Positions 1 through 8,826 of a DNA stretch of 64,000 nt are shown here, piece by piece (positions within the stretch are counted from its first letter, which is position 1; the number at the start of each line of letters is the position of its first letter). The stretch covers positions 78,255 through 142,254 of the forward strand of contig JACYLU010000009.1 in NCBI GenBank assembly GCA_015272325.1. Direction: 5' to 3'. Source of the DNA: Synechococcales cyanobacterium C42_A2020_086. Its GTDB lineage: Bacteria; Cyanobacteriota; Cyanobacteriia; Elainellales; Elainellaceae. The position numbers and the translations under genes were made by a program. The notes below the pieces were generated by a model. It made no database searches. It worked only from the letters and a program-made list of their open reading frames with translations, and had not been told where the DNA came from.

Positions 1-93
1 TGCAGTCAGAATAGATGTATATAAACGGCTACATCTATCGATGTCTATACCTTTTCGAAGGTCCCATAGTTTTAGTTGGTGCTCTTGTTGGTG

Positions 94-155
94 AAAAGCG
101 TAGAAAAAAGCGTAGAAAAATAGTCTATTGATAGTCAATTTTGATAGTCAATTTC
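94..155. repeat. Two short tandem duplications in AT-rich intergenic DNA
   Basis: Positions 94-120 repeat a unit built on AAAGCGTAGAAA twice. Positions 130-142 and 143-155 are a 13-bp unit (GATAGTCAATTTT, last base changed in copy two) in direct tandem. They lie in the 284-bp stretch before the first gene, where I see no other feature. They belong to a class of 10-21 bp duplications found across the window. Confidence 0.8.
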
Positions 156-284
156 AAGTCGCATACAAGGTCATACGCAATTCGCATATTAGGATACCCA
201 TGATGTCCTGAGAAAGAACATTCAATACAAGTACCGACAGCTGCACTATGATTGGGGTAGGCATCACTTTACTGAATAGCAACC

Positions 285-1463
285 GTGACGCTTACCGAAC
301 TTGACCAACTTTTGCTCGATTGGCAACGAAAGCTGGAGCTAGCGAGTCAAAATCTTCTGGATCTGCAAAATTTGCCGACCTATCAACGATTGGCAGGAGA
401 AGGGGGATTTACCAAAGCGCCGTTGACTGGCGCAACAGCAAAAGCGGTAGAGCCGGCCCTGAAAGCAATGGATGACTTGTTTCAGCACTTTGCTCTGCTG
501 GCTCAAACCATTGAACGCGCCCTATTTCTGCGGCGACAGATCAATACCATTTGGGGCACCGATCCACGTATAGATAACATAGTTCAGATTCTGACTCAAA
601 AATCAGTTCAGCTGTCTGTGGTGTCGTTGCCATTGTCTCAACGGGGACTGCTGAGCGAGGCTGAGCAAGGCTACTATGTAACACCAAGCAGCTTATTAGC
701 AGCCATGCAGTCTGCTTTTGACCTGGCACGTGATCAGGTGTTAGCGGTTGATCATGCCTGGGCGACTCTAGAAGCCAAATTGCTGGATGCCACGAGCGCA
801 ATCCAAGAATTAGAGGCAGAAGGGGCCACTCTAGACGCAGCCAAAACGACCCTGAGTGCCCTCCAAGACCGCATTCTCTCGGATCCGTTGGGCGTACAAG
901 AGGAATTTGAGACAACTGTTGCACCACTCATTGACCAAGCCCGGCAGCGCCTGAACGAAGAAAAACATCGACAGCAGACTCTAGAAGCAGAACTGGCCTT
1001 GGCGCGGCAGCAGTTGCAAAACCTGCAAGCTATGGTGCATCAAGCCACTAGCCTCGGTGCCGAAACAGCCGAGAAAATCCAAGAGCCGCCAGAACCTTTA
1101 CCCGAGGTGAATTTAACGGCACTAGAGCAATGGTTAAGCCGCCTGGAAACAAAATGTGCAGAGGGGGCAATAGGTCCAACCCAGGTTGGGCTGCGGAATT
1201 GGAGGCGGCAAGTCGAGCAGGCTATGACCACGACTCAGATGACCCTTGCAGCTCATACCCAAGTGCTACAGCATCGGCAGGAATTGCGGGGACGCCTAGA
1301 AGCGCTTCAGGCGAAAGCCCTTGCTCGTGGTGTTGCAGAAGACATCACCTTAGTTCAGGCTGCAGCTCAAGCTCACCAGTTGCTCTATTCCCGCCCGACC
1401 GATTTGAAGCAAGCAGCTGATTGGGTGAGTCGCTATGAACGCTGGTTGAATCAGGGGTGTTGA
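285..1463 (+). CDS. Coiled-coil hypothetical protein at the head of the PknG-type cluster
   Basis: I recognise no catalytic family. The 392-residue product is hydrophilic, rich in Q, L, A and E, and has heptad-like stretches around residues 155-260 and 305-365 that suggest a largely helical, coiled-coil protein. There is no signal peptide, membrane segment or zinc motif, so it is probably cytoplasmic. It starts with GTG at 285 and no clear ribosome binding site is visible. The stop lies 252 bp before the PknG-like kinase on the same strand, so it may share the cluster's regulation or only be a neighbour. A structural or adaptor role in the kinase circuit is inference from position only. Confidence 0.7.
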   Translation: MTLTELDQLLLDWQRKLELASQNLLDLQNLPTYQRLAGEGGFTKAPLTGATAKAVEPALKAMDDLFQHFALLAQTIERALFLRRQINTIWGTDPRIDNIVQILTQKSVQLSVVSLPLSQRGLLSEAEQGYYVTPSSLLAAMQSAFDLARDQVLAVDHAWATLEAKLLDATSAIQELEAEGATLDAAKTTLSALQDRILSDPLGVQEEFETTVAPLIDQARQRLNEEKHRQQTLEAELALARQQLQNLQAMVHQATSLGAETAEKIQEPPEPLPEVNLTALEQWLSRLETKCAEGAIGPTQVGLRNWRRQVEQAMTTTQMTLAAHTQVLQHRQELRGRLEALQAKALARGVAEDITLVQAAAQAHQLLYSRPTDLKQAADWVSRYERWLNQGC

Positions 1464-1571
1464 ATAAGTGGGCTAATTTTTTCGGCATTCAGGTGCGTCT
1501 CATCCGTAATTCGGTGGTTGTACTGTGTAGAGAGTAGTGACGCCGCTTCTTCTCTTCATCATTGAATTAGG

Positions 1572-1634
1572 TCTACAGATATCTACAGATATTTTATAGA
1601 TGTTGGTGAAATTTTTATAGATGTTGGTGAAATC
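1572..1634. repeat. Tandem duplications upstream of the kinase gene
   Basis: TCTACAGATA occurs twice back to back at 1572-1591. It is followed by a 21-bp unit containing TAGATGTTGGTGAAAT, present in tandem at 1593-1613 and 1614-1634 with one difference at the last base. The array sits 80-140 bp before the kinase start, where promoter or leader elements would be expected. Confidence 0.85.
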
Positions 1635-1715
1635 CTAAAGTTAGGTTGTCAGTCCGGTCGCACAAAAAATGAATACGAACCGCAGTTAGCGATTGAAACG
1701 TCACTCAGCATCCCT

Positions 1716-3878
1716 ATGACAACGGAATCCTGTAAACGTCCCAACTGCAACGGCACCATTGATGAGGGTTACTGTGACACATGCGGTATGGCTGCCGTCG
1801 CCACCCTCTCTGGGAGTTTGATAGACCAGATTGAGCAAAGCAGTGCCCCTGTTTCGAGTTCTTTCTCGGTTAGCAGTCGTTCTCGAGGGTCGCGGCGCAC
1901 CCGTTCGGTTTCGCAGAGCAACCGCAATCCTTTAGGTGCCGGTTTGGTTTCTCTCCCTGACCTGCCTTCCACAGAGCCTGAGAAGCTGCTGCTGAGCGAT
2001 CCCAAAGTTCCCGAGAACAAGCGATTTTGCAGTCGATGCGAGGGAGCGCTCCGGCGCGAACAAGGCTTTTGCAGCCAGTGTGGTCAGAAGTATTCCTTCA
2101 TGCCTTCCCTAAAAGCGGGCGATATTGTTGCCGATCAATACGAAGTGAAGGGCGCAATTGCCTATGGAGGTCTAGGCTGGATTTATTTGGGGTTTGATCG
2201 GCTGCTGAGCCGCTATGTCGTGTTGAAGGGATTACTGAACACCGAAGACGAAGCTAGTGCAGCTGTTGCCGTTGCCGAACGCCAATTTCTGGCAACCGTA
2301 AAACATCCTAATATTGTTGGTATTTATAACTTTGTGAATCATGGTGGTGAAGGTTTCATCATCATGGAATATGTAGGTGGGAAAACGCTTAAGGAGATTC
2401 GTAAACAACGGGGACCGTTGCCTGTTGCAGAAGCTATTGCCTATATCCACCGTATCCTTAACGCCTTTGCTTATTTGCACAGCCAGGGGCTAGTTTATTG
2501 CGACTTCAAGCCCGATAACGTCATGGTAGAAGGAGGCGATGTCAAACTCATCGACATGGGCGGTGTGCGGCGTCTTGATGACCGAGATGGGGATATCTAC
2601 GGAACAGTTGGATATTCCGCTCCTGAGGTGGCTGCGGTAGGTCCTTCCGTTGCGTCGGATTTATTTACTGTTGGTCGCACATTGGCAGTGCTGTTGACCA
2701 GCATCCCTGGCTTTAGCCAAGAATACCAATACACCTTGCCTACGCCTCTAGCGGAGCCATTGTTTGCCCAACAGGAATCCCTCTATCGATTTTTACTCAA
2801 AGCAACGGCGTACCACCCAGAGGATCGGTTTCAGTCTGCCGACGAAATGGCGGAACAGTTGCTTGGCGTTTTGCGAGAGACAGTTGCCCTGGAAACGGCC
2901 ACTCCACGTCCGGCAGTTAGCCATGTGTTTGCCGACGATCCGCTTGCTTTTACGGCTAGTCCCGATTTGGCTCCCATCACCGCTAGCCCCGAGCATGTGC
3001 CGCTGCCGCTGCTCGATACCACCGACCCAGCATTTAATGCATTAATTCCAGTCCTTGCTATTCCTCAGCCCGAGCAGCGAAACGCCAAACTGAAGCAGGT
3101 TGTCGAGCAGTTTCCAGAGTCGATTGAAGCGATGCTGCAATGGGCAAAAAGCAGCATGGATCTAGGACACAACACCGAAGCAGAGCAGATTTTGCGGGAT
3201 ATTGAAGCGAAGGATATCTGGGATTGGCGAGTGCTCTGGTATCGCGGTCGGCTCGACTTAGCCCAAGGTACTCCCAGCACCGCTCAGGACAATTTTGATC
3301 GGGTCTATACGGAGTTGCCAGGAGAACTTGCGCCTAAGCTGGCTCTAGCCATTGCTGCTGAGCACGCCAAACAGCTCACCCGGGCGATTGAACTCTATGA
3401 CCGCATCTCGCGAACGGATTCCAACTATGTTTCAGCCAGTTTTGGGCTAGCTCGCTGTCAGTTTATGCAGGGCAATCGCTCGGCTGCGATATCAGCCTTG
3501 GAGCGAGTTCCTCCTCGCTCTAGCCTGTATCTGCGAGCGCGCATAGAAGCAGCACGACTACTGACTGATGCCCAAATCGCGCCTCCTCAAGTGCACGACC
3601 TCCAACAGGCAGCAGCAATTATTGAATCTCTCACCCTAAATGGTGCAGACCGCTATCGTTTGGTGCGGCAAGTGTTTGAAACAGCATTGCAGTTGATCAC
3701 CAGTAAAGTACTGACTCCAGATTCCTCTGTGCATCTACTCGGACAGTCACTAGAAGAGGTGAAATTGAGACTGGGATTAGAGAAGGCGCTGCGAAATTTA
3801 GCACATCTAGCAACCGGAGATGAAAAAATTTGGCTGGTTGATGAAGCCAACCGTGTGCGTCCAAAAACCCTGTTTTGA
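1716..3878 (+). CDS. pknG: PknG-type Ser/Thr protein kinase (zinc ribbon - kinase - TPR)
   Basis: A soluble protein kinase with the full PknG architecture. It has two zinc ribbons (C6/C11/C20/C23 and C105/C108/C119/C122), a Ser/Arg-rich linker, a kinase domain at about 135-390, and a TPR tail at about 440-700. The glycine loop reads AIAYGGLGW (147-155), the catalytic lysine is K171, and the alpha-C glutamate is about E188. The catalytic loop is YCDFKPDN (D263) rather than HRD, and the metal site is IDMGG (D280) rather than DFG. These departures, the block before the kinase (VPENKRFCSRC) and the C-terminus (LVDEANRVRPKTLF) match Mycobacterium tuberculosis PknG as I recall it. PknG regulates 2-oxoglutarate and glutamate metabolism through the FHA protein GarA. 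Here the first zinc ribbon is additional. Genes for a phosphatase, VWA, FHA and GlnX-like protein follow on the same strand. The ATG at 1716 lacks an obvious ribosome binding site. Confidence 0.93.
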   Translation: MTTESCKRPNCNGTIDEGYCDTCGMAAVATLSGSLIDQIEQSSAPVSSSFSVSSRSRGSRRTRSVSQSNRNPLGAGLVSLPDLPSTEPEKLLLSDPKVPENKRFCSRCEGALRREQGFCSQCGQKYSFMPSLKAGDIVADQYEVKGAIAYGGLGWIYLGFDRLLSRYVVLKGLLNTEDEASAAVAVAERQFLATVKHPNIVGIYNFVNHGGEGFIIMEYVGGKTLKEIRKQRGPLPVAEAIAYIHRILNAFAYLHSQGLVYCDFKPDNVMVEGGDVKLIDMGGVRRLDDRDGDIYGTVGYSAPEVAAVGPSVASDLFTVGRTLAVLLTSIPGFSQEYQYTLPTPLAEPLFAQQESLYRFLLKATAYHPEDRFQSADEMAEQLLGVLRETVALETATPRPAVSHVFADDPLAFTASPDLAPITASPEHVPLPLLDTTDPAFNALIPVLAIPQPEQRNAKLKQVVEQFPESIEAMLQWAKSSMDLGHNTEAEQILRDIEAKDIWDWRVLWYRGRLDLAQGTPSTAQDNFDRVYTELPGELAPKLALAIAAEHAKQLTRAIELYDRISRTDSNYVSASFGLARCQFMQGNRSAAISALERVPPRSSLYLRARIEAARLLTDAQIAPPQVHDLQQAAAIIESLTLNGADRYRLVRQVFETALQLITSKVLTPDSSVHLLGQSLEEVKLRLGLEKALRNLAHLATGDEKIWLVDEANRVRPKTLF

Positions 3879-4022
3879 ACTCATCTTCGATGGCTTAACT
3901 TATCGAGGATACTCAGTCAGTATATGTCTTACATATCTTAATGGATGATCAAATATATTATTCAATGAATCTGTTCAACAAGGCTCTATAAATTGTAATT
4001 CTTCAGTAAACATGGCTGACTC

Positions 4023-5099
4023 ATGCTGATCTCTGAGTGTCCAATCTGCCAGGCAGTGATACAACCGTTGGATCGCTTTTGCGAAGCCTGTGGTAATGCG
4101 CTGGCGGTAGTTAGCACTGTCTCATGCTGCCCTCGATGTCAAGCACCGGGCGATGCCATTGACTCAGAAGGATACTGCGGGCAGTGCGGCTTCCAGGTGA
4201 ATTGCAGCAGGTCGCGGGAGCCAGATGACCGGGTGGAATTAACTCTGGGTTTTTCACTGGCCGGTATCAGCGATCGAGGCTTAGTCCATACCCGCAATGA
4301 AGATGCAATTGCTCTTGCCTCTGTTGATGGCACGTCCATTCTGGTGGTTTGCGATGGAGTTTCGAGTTCCCTTAATCCCCACATGGCCTCACAGACCGCT
4401 GCTCAAACGATCTGTCAGGTGCTAACGGCAACAGCGCCATCTGGCATCCATCCAACTTCTGCTCTTCAAAGAGCGATGGCTCAAGCTCAGGCAGCCGTTG
4501 CGGCCCTCGCACCTGTCAAATTCTACGATGCCAAACACAACAATGCCAGATACAACGGCAGACTGGACGAGATGACAACCCTGCTCGATCCCCCTTCCAC
4601 TACAGGAGTTGCCGCTATAGTGCAGGCGGGCATGGCAACCATTGGCTGGCTGGGTGATAGTCGTGCTTACTGGGTTCCGGCAAGAAGGGCTGACCGAGCA
4701 GCGGCTGGACAAGGAGCAGATCATTCCGCAGCGCAACAGCTCACGGAAGATGACTCCTGGATCAATACTCAGGCTAGAGAAGGACAAGGAGCAGAGGCAT
4801 CAGAGGCATCTCATGCTCATGTGATTACGCGCTGGCTAGGAGCCGATGCCCCCAACTCGAACCCCTCGATTCTAACCGTTCACCTGCGCGATCCAGGATA
4901 CCTGATTCTTTGTTCTGACGGCCTGTGGAACTATTTACAAGATGCTGCCCATCTCGCCAACTTGCTGGCATCTGCCATGCAGGCCAACGCGAATTCTGGC
5001 GCAGCGGAACTGGCTCAACACTTGGTGAATTATGCGCGATCACAAGGTGGATACGACAACATTACCGTGGCTATTTTTGTTGCCTCACTTGTTGCTTAA
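4023..5099 (+). CDS. PP2C-family protein phosphatase with double zinc ribbon
   Basis: Metal-dependent Ser/Thr phosphatase, the natural antagonist of the kinase 144 bp upstream. Two CxxC zinc ribbons occupy the N-terminus (C6/C9/C20/C23 and about C36/C39/C52/C55). The PP2C domain starts near residue 75 with the usual motifs in order: RNED (91-94), VVCDG with metal-binding D111, STTGVAA, GWLGDSRAYW, LCSDGLWNYL and GGYDNITVA. The metal-binding aspartates are present, so it should be active. A low-complexity Ala/Glu/Gly-rich insert separates GDSRAYW from the later motifs and includes a short tandem duplication near 4795-4820. There is no membrane segment. The VWA gene begins 22 bp after the stop, which supports co-transcription. 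Confidence 0.92.
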   Translation: MLISECPICQAVIQPLDRFCEACGNALAVVSTVSCCPRCQAPGDAIDSEGYCGQCGFQVNCSRSREPDDRVELTLGFSLAGISDRGLVHTRNEDAIALASVDGTSILVVCDGVSSSLNPHMASQTAAQTICQVLTATAPSGIHPTSALQRAMAQAQAAVAALAPVKFYDAKHNNARYNGRLDEMTTLLDPPSTTGVAAIVQAGMATIGWLGDSRAYWVPARRADRAAAGQGADHSAAQQLTEDDSWINTQAREGQGAEASEASHAHVITRWLGADAPNSNPSILTVHLRDPGYLILCSDGLWNYLQDAAHLANLLASAMQANANSGAAELAQHLVNYARSQGGYDNITVAIFVASLVA

Positions 5100-5121
5100 T
5101 AGATGAACCTGGAGTCTTGCA

Positions 5122-6402
5122 ATGGAACCTCAATTTACCGCAGAAGTCTTTCAAAATCCTTACCTGCCCCAAGGTGCCAAAGACGTGAACGCGATTATGA
5201 CGATCACATTGGTGGGCAATGACAGCGCAGTAACTCACTCCTCCGGGCACTTGTTTGGCATCATTTGTGATGTGTCCGGATCTATGGGGGGACTCAAAAT
5301 TCAGGCGGCTAAGGCGGCTATGGCGAGGGTAGTGACCTTGCTGCCCGAGGATAGCGCTTTTTTTATTGTCACAGGATCAAGCACTGCCCGCTTGATAGTG
5401 CCCGTGATGACCGCTACCCCCAGCAATAAACAAGAAGCAATCGCTGCCATTAACAACGTCACAGCCAACGGGGGCACTTTAATGTCGACGTGGCTCACGG
5501 CTGCGCTACGCGAGTTTCAAACTAGGCCAACCGCCATTCGGCAGGCACTCTTGTTGACCGATGGCATGAATGACGATTCAGATGAAAACGCCTTGGCGGC
5601 AATCCTAAAACAGTGCGAAGGTGTCTTTCAGTGCGACTGTCGAGGAGTGGGCACCGACTGGCGAGTAGCTCAACTGCAGAGAATTGCGGACAAGCTGTTG
5701 GGTACAACCGATATCATTCCCGATGCTAGCGGATTAGAGGCTGACTTTCAGGCGATCTTGCAAAAAGCCCTGACCAAGACTATCAGCGATGTCCATCTGC
5801 GGTTGTGGACCCCGCAGGGAGCCAAGGTGTTGTTCTGTAAACAGGTCAGTCCGACGATTGTGGATTTGACGGGTCGGGCCAAACCGGTGAAGCCACAGGT
5901 GGTAGACTACCCGACCGGCTCGTGGAGCGTCAACGAACCGCGTGACTATCATTTTTGTATTGAAGTCCCCGCTGGCAATGTGGGAGATGAGATGCTGGCA
6001 GGGCGGGCGAGCTTGGTGTGTTGGATCAACGAGGTTGAAACCAAAATTAGTGAAGCTCGGATTTTGGCAACCTGGACCGACAATGAAGCGCTATCTGCCA
6101 AAATCGACCGCCGGGTAGCCCACTACACCGGACAAGCAGAACTCGCTCAGGTGATTCAAGAGGGGATGGAGGCTCGCGCTCGCGGCAACGTTGATGTGGC
6201 TACTGCTAAACTCGGGCGGGCCGTCCAGCTTGCCCATGAATCGGGCAACGAGTCTACGGCGAAACTGCTGCGAAACGTCGTGGATGTGGAAGATGCCTCC
6301 ACGGGTACAGTGCGTCTGAAACGAGATGTTGCTAAGGCAGATGCCATGGCGCTAGAAACCCGCTCTACAAAAACCACCCGCATTCCTAAAGACCCATCTT
6401 AG
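5122..6402 (+). CDS. VWA-domain protein with intact MIDAS site
   Basis: A von Willebrand A domain protein of 426 residues. The MIDAS metal site is complete: DVSGS (D50, S52, S54), the GGT threonine (T119) and LTDG (D147). It resembles the TerY-like VWA proteins that accompany a kinase and a PP2C phosphatase in TerY-P triads. About 230 residues follow the VWA fold, ending in a basic, Thr-rich tail (ETRSTKTTRIPKDPS). That tail could be a kinase substrate or FHA ligand (inference). The start is fixed by GGAG at 5111-5114, 7 bases before the ATG at 5122. No signal peptide or transmembrane segment is visible, so it should act in the cytoplasm, perhaps as a scaffold for the phosphorylation circuit. 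Confidence 0.9.
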   Translation: MEPQFTAEVFQNPYLPQGAKDVNAIMTITLVGNDSAVTHSSGHLFGIICDVSGSMGGLKIQAAKAAMARVVTLLPEDSAFFIVTGSSTARLIVPVMTATPSNKQEAIAAINNVTANGGTLMSTWLTAALREFQTRPTAIRQALLLTDGMNDDSDENALAAILKQCEGVFQCDCRGVGTDWRVAQLQRIADKLLGTTDIIPDASGLEADFQAILQKALTKTISDVHLRLWTPQGAKVLFCKQVSPTIVDLTGRAKPVKPQVVDYPTGSWSVNEPRDYHFCIEVPAGNVGDEMLAGRASLVCWINEVETKISEARILATWTDNEALSAKIDRRVAHYTGQAELAQVIQEGMEARARGNVDVATAKLGRAVQLAHESGNESTAKLLRNVVDVEDASTGTVRLKRDVAKADAMALETRSTKTTRIPKDPS

Positions 6403-6495
6403 GTAGGACTCAGCACTCGCAAGTAAGTTGATTGCATTCCATTTTTTATCTCACCGCTTTCTATTTCACCTCCCTTTACTCCTTGGATCACTGTG

Positions 6496-7320
6496 ATGGC
6501 TACTTATCCTTGCCCCAAAGGACATGACTCGACCGAAGCCGATTACTGTTCAGAATGTGGTGCAAAAATGCAAGTGGTAACCCCTGCCTCGGACGAGACG
6601 GTCTCGAATGCCCCTCCACTACGGCAATCTGAACAAAGGCTTATCTGCCCCGACTGCACAACCCCCCATGACCTAGCAGTGGGTAACTATTGCGAAATCT
6701 GTGGTTACAACTTTGCGACCGGTGCTCATGGAGAACTGCCGGTGCAACAGGCTAGTTTTGCCGTCAGCACTGCTGGCAGGTCTACTGCCCTAGACAATTC
6801 GGCAGATTCGTTAGCCGATGCCGCTGCAGTCACCTCTGTGGCATCCCATGTGGCACCCCAGGTTGAGTTGGAGGGGGAGTCTAATTCTGGATCTGACCCT
6901 TCCAACCGCCTGTCGAGACAAGACGGACTCCCCGTGCAGACATTACCCACCTCTGCAACGGGTTGGGTTGCTGTGATATCCGTCGATCCAGCATTACGTA
7001 GTGCCCATAGCCCCCCTGCTCCTGACCAGCCAGCCATCGCACTTCCCTTGGAAAAACCGATTAATCTAATTGGTCGCACCAGCGAAAAGCGGGCTATTTA
7101 TCCTGACGTTGCTCTCGACTTCGACAATGCTGTTTCTTACCGCCACGGACTGCTGATAGTCCAATCTGAAGATTGTCTGCTCTTCCGCGATATTGGCTCC
7201 TCGAACGGAACCCGAATTAACGGCACCGAAGCCACCGTGATGGCTGACATCCCGCTGCACCACCACGATGAATTAACGCTTGGACATTGGACCAAAATTC
7301 AAATTTGCAGGAGTCAGTGA
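6496..7320 (+). CDS. Zinc-ribbon FHA-domain protein
   Basis: Phosphothreonine-binding protein of 274 residues. The N-terminus has two zinc-ribbon motifs (C6, C18, C21; and C51, C54, C66, C69), then a low-complexity linker, then a C-terminal FHA domain at about 185-270. FHA landmarks are LIGRTS (phosphate-binding Arg), SYRHG and GSSNGTRING. In mycobacteria PknG phosphorylates the FHA protein GarA, so this is the obvious candidate effector. However, it is longer, lacks GarA's ETTS motif (the closest stretch is DETVS near residue 33), and has zinc ribbons GarA does not have. The ATG at 6496 is preferred over the GTG one codon earlier. Only 2 bp separate its stop from the next gene, implying translational coupling. 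Confidence 0.9.
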   Translation: MATYPCPKGHDSTEADYCSECGAKMQVVTPASDETVSNAPPLRQSEQRLICPDCTTPHDLAVGNYCEICGYNFATGAHGELPVQQASFAVSTAGRSTALDNSADSLADAAAVTSVASHVAPQVELEGESNSGSDPSNRLSRQDGLPVQTLPTSATGWVAVISVDPALRSAHSPPAPDQPAIALPLEKPINLIGRTSEKRAIYPDVALDFDNAVSYRHGLLIVQSEDCLLFRDIGSSNGTRINGTEATVMADIPLHHHDELTLGHWTKIQICRSQ

Positions 7321-7322
7321 AC

Positions 7323-8696
7323 ATGACAACGCAAACAGCACCGCTCAAGCCTGTTCGCACCCTGACCACACCGCAATTGCTGAAAGCGGGACTATACGTG
7401 ACTTGGGGAGCCAGTGCATTGATGCTGATCAGCGCCATTGCCGGCATCCAAGCTCAGCGCAACGGGCTACAGGCTGTTACCCAAAGGGCAATTCCCAACG
7501 TGATCGTGGCGCAGCGTCTCAAAACAGCTATGACTGATATTGACTCAATTGTCGCCAATCAGCTGTTGAAGGATTCCTTGACCGTGAGTTCGGCTGATCA
7601 AGAAGATTACATGACCCGACGAGGAGAACTAGCCGAACGAATAGTGTTGGCGGCTCGTAATCTGTCCCTGGGTGATGCTGAGCAGAAACCCCTGGAAAGT
7701 ATTTTGCTGAATTTTAACGACTACATTGCTCAGGCGGAACGGGCCCGGTTTGCCAAAGAGCGAGGTGATCAGGTGGCAATGCTAACCGCCTACCGTCAGG
7801 CTAGTCGAATTCTAGATGAAAAACTTCTACCCGCCGCTGACGAATTTGCCCAGGTGAATGAAACAGCGTTGGAGAGGAATTATCGAGAGGCGCAGACTGC
7901 AGCCTATTGGCTGCGGGGAGCAATTCTGCTTTCTGGGCTGTCGCTGCTGATCGCTCTAGTTGCCTTACAGTTCTTTTTGGCTCGCCGCACCCGCCGCACC
8001 TTCAATCCAGCACTGGTAGCTGCAACGGCCATTGCCATCGTGTTTATAGGACACACTCTAACATTGATGTCAACGTCACAGACACTGCGATATTTGCGCG
8101 AAGATGTCTATGAATCTATTCGCCTGCTACGGCTAGGACGGGTACATCTCTATCAAGCCGATGGAGCTAAAAGCCGCTTTCTGCTCGATAAGGTGCTATC
8201 CACTCAGCACGAAACGGCATTTTACCAGCATATTAATCAAGTTCTCACCTTACCAGATGCCACTTCCTTAGACGCCGTTATTGATGCGTTCCAAGTGGAG
8301 CAGACAACACTAGGCATGACTGGGTACCTCGCCGAGTCGCTATATCGGGCAACCTCTCCTGAAGAGCGCACAGCACTGTTAGTTATGATGAGGGATTACG
8401 CTCAGTACCTCCAGATCAACCAGCAAATTCGGCAACTAGCGCTGAGCGGACAGCAAGACGCCGCCATTGCTCTCAGTACTGGGCAGAGACCAGGGCAATC
8501 TCAATGGGCATTTGACCAACTGCTCGATAACAATGAGAAAGCTCGCGAGATTTACGTTGCCCGATTTGAGCGGGGCACTAGTGATACTCTCCAATCGCTT
8601 GACGGCTTTGAAGCCAGAGCAGCAATCAGTATGGCCTTTGTCGCCCTGCTCATCCTCCTAGGCTTGCGTCCGCGCTTGCGAGAGTATTTCATCTAA
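7323..8696 (+). CDS. GlnX-like four-helix membrane protein
   Basis: A 457-residue inner-membrane protein. Hydrophobic segments lie near residues 20-42, 200-222, 226-250 and 434-452. They imply two large extracytoplasmic loops (about 43-198 and 251-432), both helical and four-helix-bundle-like. This is the topology described for mycobacterial GlnX, which pairs with the periplasmic amino-acid-binding lipoprotein GlnH and activates PknG. Position directly after the PknG, PP2C, VWA and FHA genes supports the match. I chose the ATG at 7323 because AGGAG at 7310-7314 is well placed; an earlier in-frame start at 7287 would run into the FHA gene. No GlnH gene follows, so the ligand-binding partner is missing, encoded elsewhere, or replaced by the protein's own loops. 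Orthology is inferred from topology and context. Confidence 0.75.
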   Translation: MTTQTAPLKPVRTLTTPQLLKAGLYVTWGASALMLISAIAGIQAQRNGLQAVTQRAIPNVIVAQRLKTAMTDIDSIVANQLLKDSLTVSSADQEDYMTRRGELAERIVLAARNLSLGDAEQKPLESILLNFNDYIAQAERARFAKERGDQVAMLTAYRQASRILDEKLLPAADEFAQVNETALERNYREAQTAAYWLRGAILLSGLSLLIALVALQFFLARRTRRTFNPALVAATAIAIVFIGHTLTLMSTSQTLRYLREDVYESIRLLRLGRVHLYQADGAKSRFLLDKVLSTQHETAFYQHINQVLTLPDATSLDAVIDAFQVEQTTLGMTGYLAESLYRATSPEERTALLVMMRDYAQYLQINQQIRQLALSGQQDAAIALSTGQRPGQSQWAFDQLLDNNEKAREIYVARFERGTSDTLQSLDGFEARAAISMAFVALLILLGLRPRLREYFI

Positions 8697-8826
8697 ACTC
8701 GATCACCTAACTCAACCGGTTAACGGAAGGTTCAGTGAATCGGGTCGGTCCAGAGGGTTACTTCTAGTGCCCTGCCCTCTAACTCAACTAACCTCTGCTC
8801 AGGATGAGGTTAAGAGCAACTCTAGC

